Assembly (NCBI GenBank): GCA_017517605.1
Contig: JAFWYQ010000113.1
Coordinates: 1 to 64,000 of the forward strand
Length of the DNA stretch: 64,000 nt
Origin: Bacteroidaceae bacterium
Lineage (GTDB): Bacteria > Bacteroidota > Bacteroidia > Bacteroidales > Bacteroidaceae
Direction of reading: 5' to 3'
The notes beneath the pieces are model-generated. The model saw only the letters and a program-made list of their open reading frames with translations. It did no database searches and was not told the origin of the DNA. Every line of letters begins with the position of its first letter. The first letter of the stretch is position 1. Position numbers and translations under genes: made by a program. Below, piece after piece: positions 27,695-36,388 of this stretch.

Positions 27695-28318
27695 ATGATG
27701 CTTATGAATAAAGAAGTAATAGTCGCCAACAAGAATAAGTTCATTGAACTGTTGCAGTCCACCGGACGCAAGGGAGTGGATGAAATGATTGCTGTATTGG
27801 AAGAATTGGGATTCTTCGCAGCCCCGGCATCCACCCGTTTCCATTTGTCTTACGAGGGCGGATTGCTCGAACACTCCCTGGGTGTGTGCCGCATAGCCCT
27901 GATGGTACGTAAGCAAGTACTGCTTGTTCGCCCCGAATTGGAGCCTCAATTGCCTATCGAGAGTGTAATCCTCACCACACTCTTGCACGATGTGTGCAAA
28001 GCCGAAGTCTATAAACGGGCCATCAAGCGCCGCAAGAACGAGCGTGGCATTTGGGAAGATTACGAAGGTTACGACGTGGATTATTCCGACTTCCCCGTAG
28101 GACATGGCGAGAAGTCCGTCATTGTACTTCTTCAGTCAGGCCTTGAACTCACCAAGGAAGAGATACTTGCCATCCGTTGGCACATGTCCGCATGGGATCT
28201 TCCCTTCCAAAGCTACGAGTTGATGGGTTCCCTCAATGCCGCCCGCGAGAAGACCCCCTTGCTTGGCATTCTCCAAGCCGCCGACGGTCTCTCTGCCAAT
28301 GTGTTGGAGACAAAATAA
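27695..28318 (+). CDS. HD-domain metal-dependent phosphohydrolase
   Basis: A small cytoplasmic hydrolase. The HD signature is spread as LLEHSLGV, TTLLHDVCKAEVYKR and FPVGHGEKSVIVL followed by RWHMSAWD and ILQAADGLS, i.e. the H...HD...H...D metal ligands of the HD superfamily. 207 aa. The substrate cannot be told; related proteins include nucleotide phosphohydrolases. Start is uncertain among ATG at 27695, 27698 and 27704 (MNKEVIVANKN). Monocistronic: own promoter and a strong terminator at 28422-28468. Confidence 0.8.
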   Translation: MMLMNKEVIVANKNKFIELLQSTGRKGVDEMIAVLEELGFFAAPASTRFHLSYEGGLLEHSLGVCRIALMVRKQVLLVRPELEPQLPIESVILTTLLHDVCKAEVYKRAIKRRKNERGIWEDYEGYDVDYSDFPVGHGEKSVIVLLQSGLELTKEEILAIRWHMSAWDLPFQSYELMGSLNAAREKTPLLGILQAADGLSANVLETK

Positions 28319-28375
28319 TGAAAGTCTTAAATATTGCTTGCTTATATTCTTAAGGTGTAATTGCTATATAAGCAA

Positions 28376-28465
28376 AAAGTAATATATACTTCATTGGCAA
28401 AGTAAGTAGTACTCCTATAACAAAGTAATATATACTTCTATGACCGATGAAGTATATATTACTTT
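28376..28465. repeat. AAAGTAATATATACTTC repeat, three spaced copies plus one inverted
   Basis: AAAGTAA begins at 28376, 28399 and 28422 (23 bp apart; the middle copy is degenerate), and ATGAAGTATATATTACTTT at 28447-28465 is the perfect inverse of the first (19 bp). Confidence 0.75.
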
Positions 28466-28468
28466 TTT
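28422..28468 (+). terminator. Terminator of the HD-domain gene
   Basis: AAAGTAATATATACTTC pairs with GAAGTATATATTACTTT over a 10-nt loop, followed by seven T. It is built from the repeat word above. Confidence 0.75.
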
Positions 28469-28497
28469 TGAATGCTTCAACTTGTTGGAAGATTACT

Positions 28498-28575
28498 AAT
28501 CTTTAGGCTTGAAGAATGCAATCTTTCGGCCTGAAGAATGCAATCTTTCGGCCTGAAGAATGCAATCCTTCAATG
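28498..28575. repeat. 22-bp tandem repeat, three units plus a partial one
   Basis: Units at 28498-28519, 28520-28541 and 28542-28563, each AATCTTTCGGCC + TGAAGAATGC (first with AG for CG and T for C), then a decaying partial copy. Confidence 0.9.
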
Positions 28576-28651
28576 TTAATTGAATAATGTGAGTGTACTC
28601 CTCAAACCTTTCTTGTTTTTTTTGAAAAATCTTAACTGTGATGAAACAACT

Positions 28652-28786
28652 CTTAAGCTTCATTGGACAACGCTTAAGCGTAATTTGATAACGCTTAAGA
28701 GAAAAGTTGGTAATGCTTAAGCGTTTTCGTGTTTACGCTTAAGCGCTACCGAGCTAACGCTTAAGCGATTTTTCGCTGCGCTTAAC
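28652..28786. repeat. Seven CGCTTAAGCG-type palindromes at 21-22-bp spacing
   Basis: The core CTTAAG begins at 28652, 28673, 28694, 28716, 28738 and 28760, with CTTAAC at 28781: spacing 21, 21, 22, 22, 22, 21. Most cores are extended to the palindrome ACGCTTAAGCG. The sequence between cores varies. The surrounding 1.2-kb gap (28319-29533) has no convincing gene. See findings. Confidence 0.85.
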
Positions 28787-29019
28787 AGACTGAAAATCAA
28801 TTGTAATAAAGTGCTTTTATTCCCACTTATTGTCGTATCGAGCTATCTACACCCCAACGTTATATATAGACACTTTTCTGAAAGTTCTACTAAAAAACTT
28901 TACAATTCTTGAACATGACAGCAGAGGAGGGTATAGGAACATACAGTTGCATACCCTATCGCAGAGTTTCATAGCCATTGCCATTGTCATCGCCAACAGC
29001 CATAGCCCTTAAAACTGGT

Positions 29020-29105
29020 ACATGAATTGTGTTCTTCAACATTTTCTGTAAAATTCTTCACTCTTCGTTCTTCACTCTTCACTAAAAATGCGTACCTTTG
29101 TCCCG
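29020..29105 (+). repeat. 86-bp promoter cassette, copy 1
   Basis: ACATGAATT..GTTCTTCAACAT....CTGTAAAATTCTTCACTC..GTTCTTCACTCTTCACTAAA..TG.GTACCTTTGTCCCG is shared with 55931-56017. It ends in a -7 box TACCTTTG (29093-29100). The TTCTTCACTCTTC part has period 7. Confidence 0.8.
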
Positions 29106-29462
29106 TCACTCATGTGCTCCGCCTTTTTTGAGAGAGGAAAGCCACGAGTGGCGGACATATTAAAAGAAGACGTTTACTCAGCGTTTTATCTTTGATACTT
29201 CAGAACTTAGGAACTTTTGAAATCACAGTCAGAGATGAATCAACGGTAGGTGTCTGCGGGATGTGTATCCAATTACGCATCCCTTTATGCTGTCATACCT
29301 GTGTAGCCCCAACTGTACCCTTACAGTTGGGCGCACATTTGGCGTAAAGGGTTGTTATATACATATTGACGTGGGCCTGATGTTGTTATTTTGTTGTGGT
29401 AGGTTTCCTAAGACCTTGAAGTGCAGAATATACAACGAGTCAGATTCCCCACGTCTTTTTTT
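29101..29462 (+). ncRNA. Candidate structured RNA A (unidentified family)
   Basis: Starts right after a -7 box and ends in a U-tract (TCTTTTTTTG, 29455-29463) behind a strong stem. The closing pair ACTTCA(GAA)CTTAGGAA (about 29198-29214) with TTCCTAAG(ACCT)TGAAGT (about 29405-29422) encloses several hairpins: GGATG/CATCC, CCCTTTATGC/GCGTAAAGGG and CCAACTGTA/TTACAGTTGG. No good reading frame. Candidate B at 56013 has the same plan with different bases. It does not match rnpB, tmRNA or SRP RNA as I know them. Confidence 0.5.
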
Positions 29463-29533
29463 GTATGTACTGACTAAGGTAAAACCACCAAGAAAAACAG
29501 TTCGCTCTCGGGGAATTGGCGGATGCTTTCGTC

Positions 29534-32500
29534 ATGCGTATGACCACAAGCAGCAAATTCTTCAACAACACACAGGGCAACACCCTTTTCGACAAACTCA
29601 AAGGGATAGCCCAAGGCATGGCTAATTTCGACCGCTTTCTGGCAGTGGTCGGATTCTTCCGTTCGTCGGGTTACTTCAAACTACGTCGCGAATTGGGCGA
29701 TGTTTCCGAAATAAAGATTCTGGTAGGCATCAACATCGATGACATATTCCGCAGTCACAACAAAGCCCTGCTGATGCTGGCCGACGAAGAGAAGGCCAAG
29801 AAGGTCTATAGCGAAGAGTTCAAGAACGACATCCTGCAGGCACAATATTCTCCCGAAGTGGAGCAGGGCATTCTGCAAATGTGCAACGACCTTTTGGATG
29901 GCCGCCTGCAGATGCGTATCCATGCCACCAAGAACCTTCATGCCAAGTTCTACCTCTGCTTGCCACAGCACCATAGTGAACATAGCGACGGGTGGGTCAT
30001 CATGGGCTCGTCAAACATATCCGACTCAGGACTTGGCATCAAGCAACCGCCACAGTACGAACTGAATGTGGCCATGAAGGACTACGACGATGTGAAATTC
30101 TGTTCCGATGAGTTCTGGACACTGTGGAACGAAGCCATCCCCCTGACCACCGATGACATTGCAGCCTACAAGAACCAGACCTTCCTTGGCTGCCAACCTA
30201 CTCCGTACGAACTGTATATAAAGGTATTGATTGAAGCTTTTGGCGACCAGGTGGAGGATGACTTTACCATCCAATTGCCCGACGGTGTGAAGGACCTGAA
30301 GTATCAGAAAGATGCCGTCATCCAAGGCTATCAGATGCTGATGCAGCACAACGGCCTCTTCTTGGCCGATGTGGTGGGTTTGGGAAAGACCATGATTGCC
30401 ACCATGATAGCCAAACGGTTTGTAGAGGCAAACGGTAAGAACACCAATATCCTTGTCGTTTATCCGCCGGCATTGGAAGACAACTGGCGAAACACATTCA
30501 AGCTGTTCGGCATCTACAAGAAAGCACAGTTCGTCACCAATGGCAGTCTGTCCAAAGTGATTGACGGACGCGACCAATACAAGGACAAGGAAGAGTTTGA
30601 CCTCATCATCGTCGATGAAGCCCACGGATTCCGTAGCGACAGTTCGGGCAAGTACGACGAGTTGCAGAGAATATGCAAGTCTCCCCGCTGCAACAGCGGC
30701 CTTGTGCGCGATACACAGAAGAAAGTGATGCTCCTTTCGGCCACCCCGCTCAACAACCGTCCCGATGATTTGCAGAACCAATTGCTCCTGTTCCAGAACA
30801 GCCAAAGCTGTACCATCGACGGAGTACCCAACCTGAAAGCCTTCTTCTCCGGCCACATCTTGGACTACAAACGGTTGATGCGCGAACGCGACCAGCGTGA
30901 TGTCACCGCCGAAGTGGATAAGATATACGAGCAGATACGCAGCAAGGTGATTGACAAGGTGACCGTCCGCCGTACACGCAACAACATTCTGAACGACCCC
31001 GACTACAAGACCGACATCCAGTCGCAAGGCATCATATTCCCACACATCCTGCCACCCAACGAATTGGAATATGTGATGGATTCCGACACAAGCAACCGTT
31101 TCTATGAAACCCTGAAGCAACTGACCGATGGCCCGTCAGAAGACAATCCCAAAGGCAAAGGGCTGACTTACGCCCGCTACCGTGCCGTAGAGTTCCTGAA
31201 ACCTGAGTATCGCGACAAGTACAAGAATGCCGTACACATCGGCCAGACATTGGCAGGCATCTACCGTGTACACATGGTCAAACGGTTGGAAAGCAGTTTC
31301 TATGCTTTCAAGAAATCACTGCGCACCCTGCTCCGCATCACCACCGACATGATCAAGATGTTCGATGAGGACAAGGTAATCATAGCCCCCGACCTGAAGG
31401 TGAAAGACCTGCAAGCAAAAGACATGGAGCTTGACGAGATTATTGAATATGCCATCACAAAGGGATATGCAGCCGAGGACATCCTCTTCTCTGCCGATGC
31501 TTTCAGTCCCGATTTCCTGGAAATGCTCCACCACGACCGTGAGATATTGGAACGCCTCAATGCCGATTGGGAAAAAGAGAACGACGATCCGAAGTTCGAC
31601 AAGTTCCGCGACAACCTCATCCAAGTCTTTTTCAACAGAACCATCAATCCGGCAGGCAAACTGGTGCTGTTCTCTGAAAGTGTCGATACCCTTACCTATT
31701 TGTACGAAAGGCTCACCAAGGAACTGGGACGTACCGACGTGTTGATGGTCACTGCCTCCAACCGCAACCGTCTGGGACAGACCATCAAGGAGAACTTCGA
31801 TGCCAACTATGCCAGCGATTCCATGCGGTACAACATCATCATCACCTCCGATGTGTTAGCCGAAGGTGTCAATCTGCACCGCTCCAATGTGATTGTCAAC
31901 TACGATTCCCCTTGGAACGCCACCCGACTGATGCAGCGCATAGGCCGTGTGAACCGTATCGGATCTGTGGCTCCTAACATCTACAACTACATGTTCTATC
32001 CTTCGCAACAAGGCGACAAGGAAATCCAACTCTACAAGAATGCCCTTGTCAAACTGCAAGGTTTCCATTCGGCCTTTGGCGAGGATGCCCAAATCTATTC
32101 CAAAGAGGAGATTGTAAAAGAGTTCCAAATGTTTGACAACCAAGTGAAGGACAGCATCGACAAGAAGATTGCCCTTTTGCGCGAGGTGCGCGAACTCTAC
32201 AACAGCAACCGCAAGCTGTATCACAAAATCAAGGCACTGCCCATGAAGAGCCGTGTAATGCGCGATACTGGCAAACATAGCGGGAAGTCTGTAGTCTTTG
32301 TCTCTTCCAACGTGAAAACAGAGTTCTATCTGGCCACTCCCACAGGTGTTGATGTGATAGATTTTCTTGAAGCAGTGAAATACCTCAAAGCCAGCCCCGA
32401 AGAACAGGCTGCATCCTTCACGAATGAAGCGCAGCACTACCAACATGTGAACAGTGCCTTGGCCCGATACACCACCGAGTATGTGGAAGCGGCAGACACC

Positions 32501-32839
32501 TCGTCCATCAACCGCACCGACCTTGACAAGACTTCGCTCGAAGCCAACAAGTTCTTGCGAACCATCAAGCAGATAACAACAGACAACGAACTGAAGTCGC
32601 AATGCGATGTACTGATGGCTTATATCAACGAAGGTATCTATGCCCAACTGCCCCGTTACCTGAAAGCCTTGTCGCGTGAGTACAAGAACGACCGTGCCAA
32701 AATGAAGCAGGACGAATACCAACTGCAAGGCAAAATAACCGGCCTGCTCAGCGAGTACCAAACCCAAAACAAAGAGCAACGCCGCGAAGCGCAACATGCC
32801 TCTGATCCACAAATCATTATTTCCGAAACTTTCGTATAG
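29534..32839 (+). CDS. PLD-nuclease/SF2 (SNF2-like) helicase fusion, defence-type
   Basis: About 1100 aa. Residues about 15-180 are a phospholipase-D-like nuclease domain with one HKD motif (NLHAKFYL then MGSSNISDSGLG). Residues about 250-900 are an SF2 helicase: Walker A ADVVGLGKTMIAT, IIVDEAHGF (DExH), LLSATPLNN and motif VI MQRIGRVNRIGS. The rest is helical. Such PLD-helicases next to adenine methylases occur in restriction-like systems. The open frame begins at a TTG (29516); ATG at 29534 (or 29540) is chosen. The methylase gene follows after a 128-nt hairpin spacer, so co-transcription is likely. A role in cutting unmethylated DNA is inferred. Confidence 0.85.
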   Translation: MRMTTSSKFFNNTQGNTLFDKLKGIAQGMANFDRFLAVVGFFRSSGYFKLRRELGDVSEIKILVGINIDDIFRSHNKALLMLADEEKAKKVYSEEFKNDILQAQYSPEVEQGILQMCNDLLDGRLQMRIHATKNLHAKFYLCLPQHHSEHSDGWVIMGSSNISDSGLGIKQPPQYELNVAMKDYDDVKFCSDEFWTLWNEAIPLTTDDIAAYKNQTFLGCQPTPYELYIKVLIEAFGDQVEDDFTIQLPDGVKDLKYQKDAVIQGYQMLMQHNGLFLADVVGLGKTMIATMIAKRFVEANGKNTNILVVYPPALEDNWRNTFKLFGIYKKAQFVTNGSLSKVIDGRDQYKDKEEFDLIIVDEAHGFRSDSSGKYDELQRICKSPRCNSGLVRDTQKKVMLLSATPLNNRPDDLQNQLLLFQNSQSCTIDGVPNLKAFFSGHILDYKRLMRERDQRDVTAEVDKIYEQIRSKVIDKVTVRRTRNNILNDPDYKTDIQSQGIIFPHILPPNELEYVMDSDTSNRFYETLKQLTDGPSEDNPKGKGLTYARYRAVEFLKPEYRDKYKNAVHIGQTLAGIYRVHMVKRLESSFYAFKKSLRTLLRITTDMIKMFDEDKVIIAPDLKVKDLQAKDMELDEIIEYAITKGYAAEDILFSADAFSPDFLEMLHHDREILERLNADWEKENDDPKFDKFRDNLIQVFFNRTINPAGKLVLFSESVDTLTYLYERLTKELGRTDVLMVTASNRNRLGQTIKENFDANYASDSMRYNIIITSDVLAEGVNLHRSNVIVNYDSPWNATRLMQRIGRVNRIGSVAPNIYNYMFYPSQQGDKEIQLYKNALVKLQGFHSAFGEDAQIYSKEEIVKEFQMFDNQVKDSIDKKIALLREVRELYNSNRKLYHKIKALPMKSRVMRDTGKHSGKSVVFVSSNVKTEFYLATPTGVDVIDFLEAVKYLKASPEEQAASFTNEAQHYQHVNSALARYTTEYVEAADTSSINRTDLDKTSLEANKFLRTIKQITTDNELKSQCDVLMAYINEGIYAQLPRYLKALSREYKNDRAKMKQDEYQLQGKITGLLSEYQTQNKEQRREAQHASDPQIIISETFV

Positions 32840-32877
32840 GAGAGTACACTATTACTATGCATCATTATTTATCAGAA

Positions 32878-32940
32878 CACAGAGACACAGAGGCACAGAG
32901 AGCTATCATAAAAGATTCTCTGTGTCTTCGTGTCTCTGTG
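32878..32940. repeat. Hairpin of CACAGAGACACAGAGG words
   Basis: Left arm 32878-32901 and right arm 32917-32940 pair over 24 positions with three mismatches. It sits between the helicase and methylase genes. Confidence 0.75.
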
Positions 32941-32967
32941 ATCCAATAATCTAACAATCATAACATC

Positions 32968-35900
32968 ATGACTTCAACTTACACATCAGATTCATTAAGA
33001 ACTATTTTCCAGTCATCGTTCAACCTTGCCAAATGGTACACTGTCCTTCAAAACCTGTTTCAGGCAAGCGAGTTGAAAAGTACGCCAGAAAAGATTATCA
33101 ATAATACCACTGATGAGGGTTACTATTTAGGCTGTATCGACACCACCGACGGCTACCGCATCGGTCTGTTTCACTACAAAATCAGTCATGGCTCCGTTGC
33201 CAACAAGCGTGTAGGGCTTCGCAATCTGGTAAAGTCGTTCATCAATCCCACATGGGGAGAGTTTGAAGGTGCCTTAGTAGTATTCGATAGTGGCGACCAT
33301 TGGCGCTTGTCCTTCATCAGCGACATCAAGGGAGAAGCCACCTCGCCCAAACGCTATACTTACGTGTTTGGAAATGGAAACTTGCTTTACCGCACACCCA
33401 TCGAACGTTTCAACTTACTGCAAAAGAAGGGAATCTCGTTCGAGAACCTGAAAACGGCCTTCTCTGTGGAAGCACTGTCCGATGAATTCTTTGACAAGTA
33501 CCGCAATCAGTATGCCGACTTTATCCAATATGTCACCGGTAAACGCTATGTCAAAGTGGGCAGCAAATGGCAAGAAGAGGTGAAAGGAACACCCAACGCA
33601 GCCTTGATGCAGGCATTCGGTTACGACGAGAAGAAGATACGCGACTACATCAAGAAGATGATGGGACGTATTACCTTCCTGCATTTCCTGCAACGGAAGG
33701 GCTGGATGTGTGGCGACTTGAACTATATGCAGAATATGTTTAACCGTTCAGCCTATCAACACGATTATCTTGATGCGGTGCTCGAACCGCTCTTCTTCGG
33801 TGTGTTGAACACCAAACCCGATGAACGCGAAGCGGTGTTCAAAGCCTACAATTGGGACTTGCAACTGCTTCGGGAATGGAAAGATATACCTTACTTGAAC
33901 GGTGGACTCTTTGAACGCGATGCAGAGGACGAGCCGGAAAGCCGTTTCCCTGCCGACTACTTCCAACGCCTGTTCCAGTTCTTCAGCGAATACAACTTCA
34001 CCATCGACGAGAACGACCCCAACGATGCCGAAGTGGGTGTTGACCCCGAGATGCTTGGTAAGATATTTGAAAACCTGTTGGAGGACAACAAGGATAAAGG
34101 CGCTTTCTATACACCAAAAGAGATTGTCCGCTACATGTGTCAGGAATCGCTCATTGCCTATCTCGACACCAACACAAGCATTGCCTGCGAAAAGATACGC
34201 AAGTTTGTGCTTTCACCCGAAGAGGGAGTGACTGACATACCCGACAACAAAAAGTCCAAACTGCTCACTGCCCTTGAAGAGGTGAAAATATGCGACCCTG
34301 CCATCGGTTCGGGAGCTTTCCCCATGGGCTTGCTCAACGAATTGTTGCACTGCCGCGAGGTGTTAAGTGGTGAACATTATGACCGTGCCGCACTGAAGAA
34401 AAGTATCATCCAAAACAACATCTACGGTGTGGATATTGAGAAGGGAGCTGTTGACATCGCCCGCCTCCGCTTTTGGCTCTCTATTGTAGTGGATGAAGAA
34501 ACGCCATCGCCACTTCCCAACCTTGACTACAAGATTATGCAGGGCAACTCGTTGATTGAAAGTTTTGAAGGTATCGACCTCAGCGAACTGACCTACAAGC
34601 GCGAAGGCAAAAAGGACAAAGGCGAAGTGATGCTGTTTGATGACGAGAAGAATCGCCATCAGAAAATCGTTTCACAACTCCTTACCCGTTACTACTCATG
34701 CTCCGACCATACCCGCAAACTGGAATTGCAACGTGAAATAGCCGCCACCATCAATACCCTGCTGGAATCACAAGCTATCGATGCAAGCAAACTGGCACAA
34801 CTGAAGAAACTCAACCTTGCCGAAACCAACCAATTCTTCCTCTGGCACACCTGGTTCAGCGATGTATTCAACCGAGAAGACGAAAAGAGTGGATTTGACA
34901 TTGTGATAGGGAATCCGCCGTATGTGAGTGTAAAAGCTATTTCTGATGAAATGAAAAGATTGTATTCTTCACTTTTTGAAACAGCAAAGGGACGATTCAA
35001 TTTGTTTACTCTATTCTTAGAACTTTTCTATAAACGAAGTAAAAAAGATGGCATCATGTGTCTAATTATTCCTGAAGGAATATATTCAAACATTGAATAT
35101 AGATACTCAAGGGAATTATTAGTAGAAATGTGTACTATAAAAAAACTTTGTATCTTTACTAAGAGGGTTTTTGAAGCTTCTGTTGATACCACAATCATTT
35201 TGTCTATTAATCAGAAACCTGAAAACAGTAATATTTTTCCTATTGATGTTGATGTACAAAATGGCAATAACAATTTTTCTCAATTAGCGATAAAGAAATA
35301 TCCTTATTTCCTATTTCCTGTAAAATTAACTCATGAAAATAAATCATTGGTTGAGAAACTGATGTTGTCAAATGAGTATGATCGAATAGCTAATCATTTA
35401 GAAATACAACAAGGTATTATTTATTCTGGTCAACCCAAAGAAAATGTTTTTGCTGATTATGTAAAAGACTCTACCTATAAACCAATATTAGATGGACGTG
35501 ATGTTAATCGTTGGATGATAAATTGGGATATTAAAGAATACGATAAATACCTATCTTATACAAATAAATTGCATCGCCCGAGAGAAGAAAGATTGTTTTT
35601 AAGTAATAAGAAAATACTATTTCCACGTCGTGCAACTAAAATTATGGCGACGATTGATACAGACAAATATTATGCTTTGAACACTGCATATATCTGTCTT
35701 ACGAAAAAAGATTGGTATGATTTGGAATATATATTAGCTATTTTGAATTCCAAATTGATAGAATATTTATACAATCAGTTGTTTATAGGATGGCAAATTA
35801 CAATTCCTGCTATCGATGCCATGCCTATTGCCCAAATTGGGAATGATTTACAACATGAAATAAGCGAAATAGTACAATCAATAATTTTAGATAAAAAACA

Positions 35901-36009
35901 GAACAAAAACACCGATACATCCATCAAAGAAGAAAGATTAAATGCTCTAATTTATTCTGCCTTTGATTTGAGTGACAGCGAAATAAGCACCATCGAACAA
36001 AGCATCTAA
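32968..36009 (+). CDS. Eco57I-type N6-adenine methylase/restriction protein
   Basis: A 1013-residue protein. The N-terminal part (about 1-350) is the helical/nuclease-like region of type IIG-like enzymes; AdoMet motif I is ICDPAIGSGAFPMGLL (about 443-458) and catalytic motif IV is VIGNPPYVSV (about 646-655), so N6-adenine methylation. From about residue 700 comes a TaqI-like specificity domain (DGRDVNRWMINW, ILFPRRATKIMA). Codon use changes sharply just after NPPY (about 34,920): GC-rich, C-ending codons before it, AT-rich codons after it, as if the specificity half was imported. It follows the PLD-helicase, its likely partner in a restriction-modification-like system, and ends at a long bidirectional hairpin. 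Confidence 0.88.
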   Translation: MTSTYTSDSLRTIFQSSFNLAKWYTVLQNLFQASELKSTPEKIINNTTDEGYYLGCIDTTDGYRIGLFHYKISHGSVANKRVGLRNLVKSFINPTWGEFEGALVVFDSGDHWRLSFISDIKGEATSPKRYTYVFGNGNLLYRTPIERFNLLQKKGISFENLKTAFSVEALSDEFFDKYRNQYADFIQYVTGKRYVKVGSKWQEEVKGTPNAALMQAFGYDEKKIRDYIKKMMGRITFLHFLQRKGWMCGDLNYMQNMFNRSAYQHDYLDAVLEPLFFGVLNTKPDEREAVFKAYNWDLQLLREWKDIPYLNGGLFERDAEDEPESRFPADYFQRLFQFFSEYNFTIDENDPNDAEVGVDPEMLGKIFENLLEDNKDKGAFYTPKEIVRYMCQESLIAYLDTNTSIACEKIRKFVLSPEEGVTDIPDNKKSKLLTALEEVKICDPAIGSGAFPMGLLNELLHCREVLSGEHYDRAALKKSIIQNNIYGVDIEKGAVDIARLRFWLSIVVDEETPSPLPNLDYKIMQGNSLIESFEGIDLSELTYKREGKKDKGEVMLFDDEKNRHQKIVSQLLTRYYSCSDHTRKLELQREIAATINTLLESQAIDASKLAQLKKLNLAETNQFFLWHTWFSDVFNREDEKSGFDIVIGNPPYVSVKAISDEMKRLYSSLFETAKGRFNLFTLFLELFYKRSKKDGIMCLIIPEGIYSNIEYRYSRELLVEMCTIKKLCIFTKRVFEASVDTTIILSINQKPENSNIFPIDVDVQNGNNNFSQLAIKKYPYFLFPVKLTHENKSLVEKLMLSNEYDRIANHLEIQQGIIYSGQPKENVFADYVKDSTYKPILDGRDVNRWMINWDIKEYDKYLSYTNKLHRPREERLFLSNKKILFPRRATKIMATIDTDKYYALNTAYICLTKKDWYDLEYILAILNSKLIEYLYNQLFIGWQITIPAIDAMPIAQIGNDLQHEISEIVQSIILDKKQNKNTDTSIKEERLNALIYSAFDLSDSEISTIEQSI

Positions 36010-36050
36010 ACATAGTAATGGCCTGCGGAATCGCAGGCCATTACTATGTT
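36009..36050. terminator. Bidirectional terminator hairpin
   Basis: AACATAGTAATGGCCTGCG (36009-36027) is a perfect 19-bp inverse of 36032-36050 with a GAAT loop. It covers the end of the methylase transcript and the stop codon of the convergent small gene. Confidence 0.85.
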
Positions 36051-36273
36051 ATCTCATCCTTGATAAGGCTTCATTCATTAGTGCCTTAAATAGGTTTCCA
36101 TCATTTACAATTGCAGATATTGCTTTTAAATGATCTCCTGCTGCCTCAATATTACGTTTTATACTGTCTGCTTCTTGCTGACTTTTCGCTTGTGGCATAA
36201 ACAATGCTTTTGAGATTTCTACAGCTTCATCAATCTGCTGTTCTGGTGTTTTATACATGTTGTTTGGATACAT
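36049..36273 (-). CDS. Small helical protein of unknown function
   Basis: A 74-residue acidic/helical protein: MYPNNMYKTPEQQIDEAVEISKALF... No known domain. The open frame extends to 36303, but the promoter -7 box is at 36301-36308, so MYPNN at 36273 (or MYKTP at 36258) is the start. It lies between the methylase and the PARIS pair, on the opposite strand. A regulatory or anti-toxin-like role is only a guess. Confidence 0.6.
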   Translation of the reverse strand: MYPNNMYKTPEQQIDEAVEISKALFMPQAKSQQEADSIKRNIEAAGDHLKAISAIVNDGNLFKALMNEALSRMR

Positions 36274-36300
36274 AATGCTAACAATTATTAGTTTTATGCA

Positions 36301-36333
36301 CAAAGGTAATTATTTTCTCCTAAAATATGCAAA
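36301..36333 (-). promoter_or_regulatory. Promoter of the small helical gene
   Basis: Minus strand -33 TTTG (36330-36333), 21-nt spacer, -7 TACCTTTG (36301-36308). Confidence 0.7.
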
Positions 36334-36388
36334 GTTTAAGAATTTATTATTAATTTTGCGATAAAATAAACCATATTAATATTCAAAC

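Noticed and set aside
28498..28786. CRISPR array
   Set aside because: The units are 21-22 bp with no 25-40-bp unique spacers, repeats differ in word between blocks, and no cas gene is present.
29101..29462. RNase P RNA, because of GAGGAAAGCC near 29135
   Set aside because: The rest of the conserved core (GAGGAAAGTCC continuation and the ACAGAA region) is not there, and the related candidate at 56 kb lacks even this motif.
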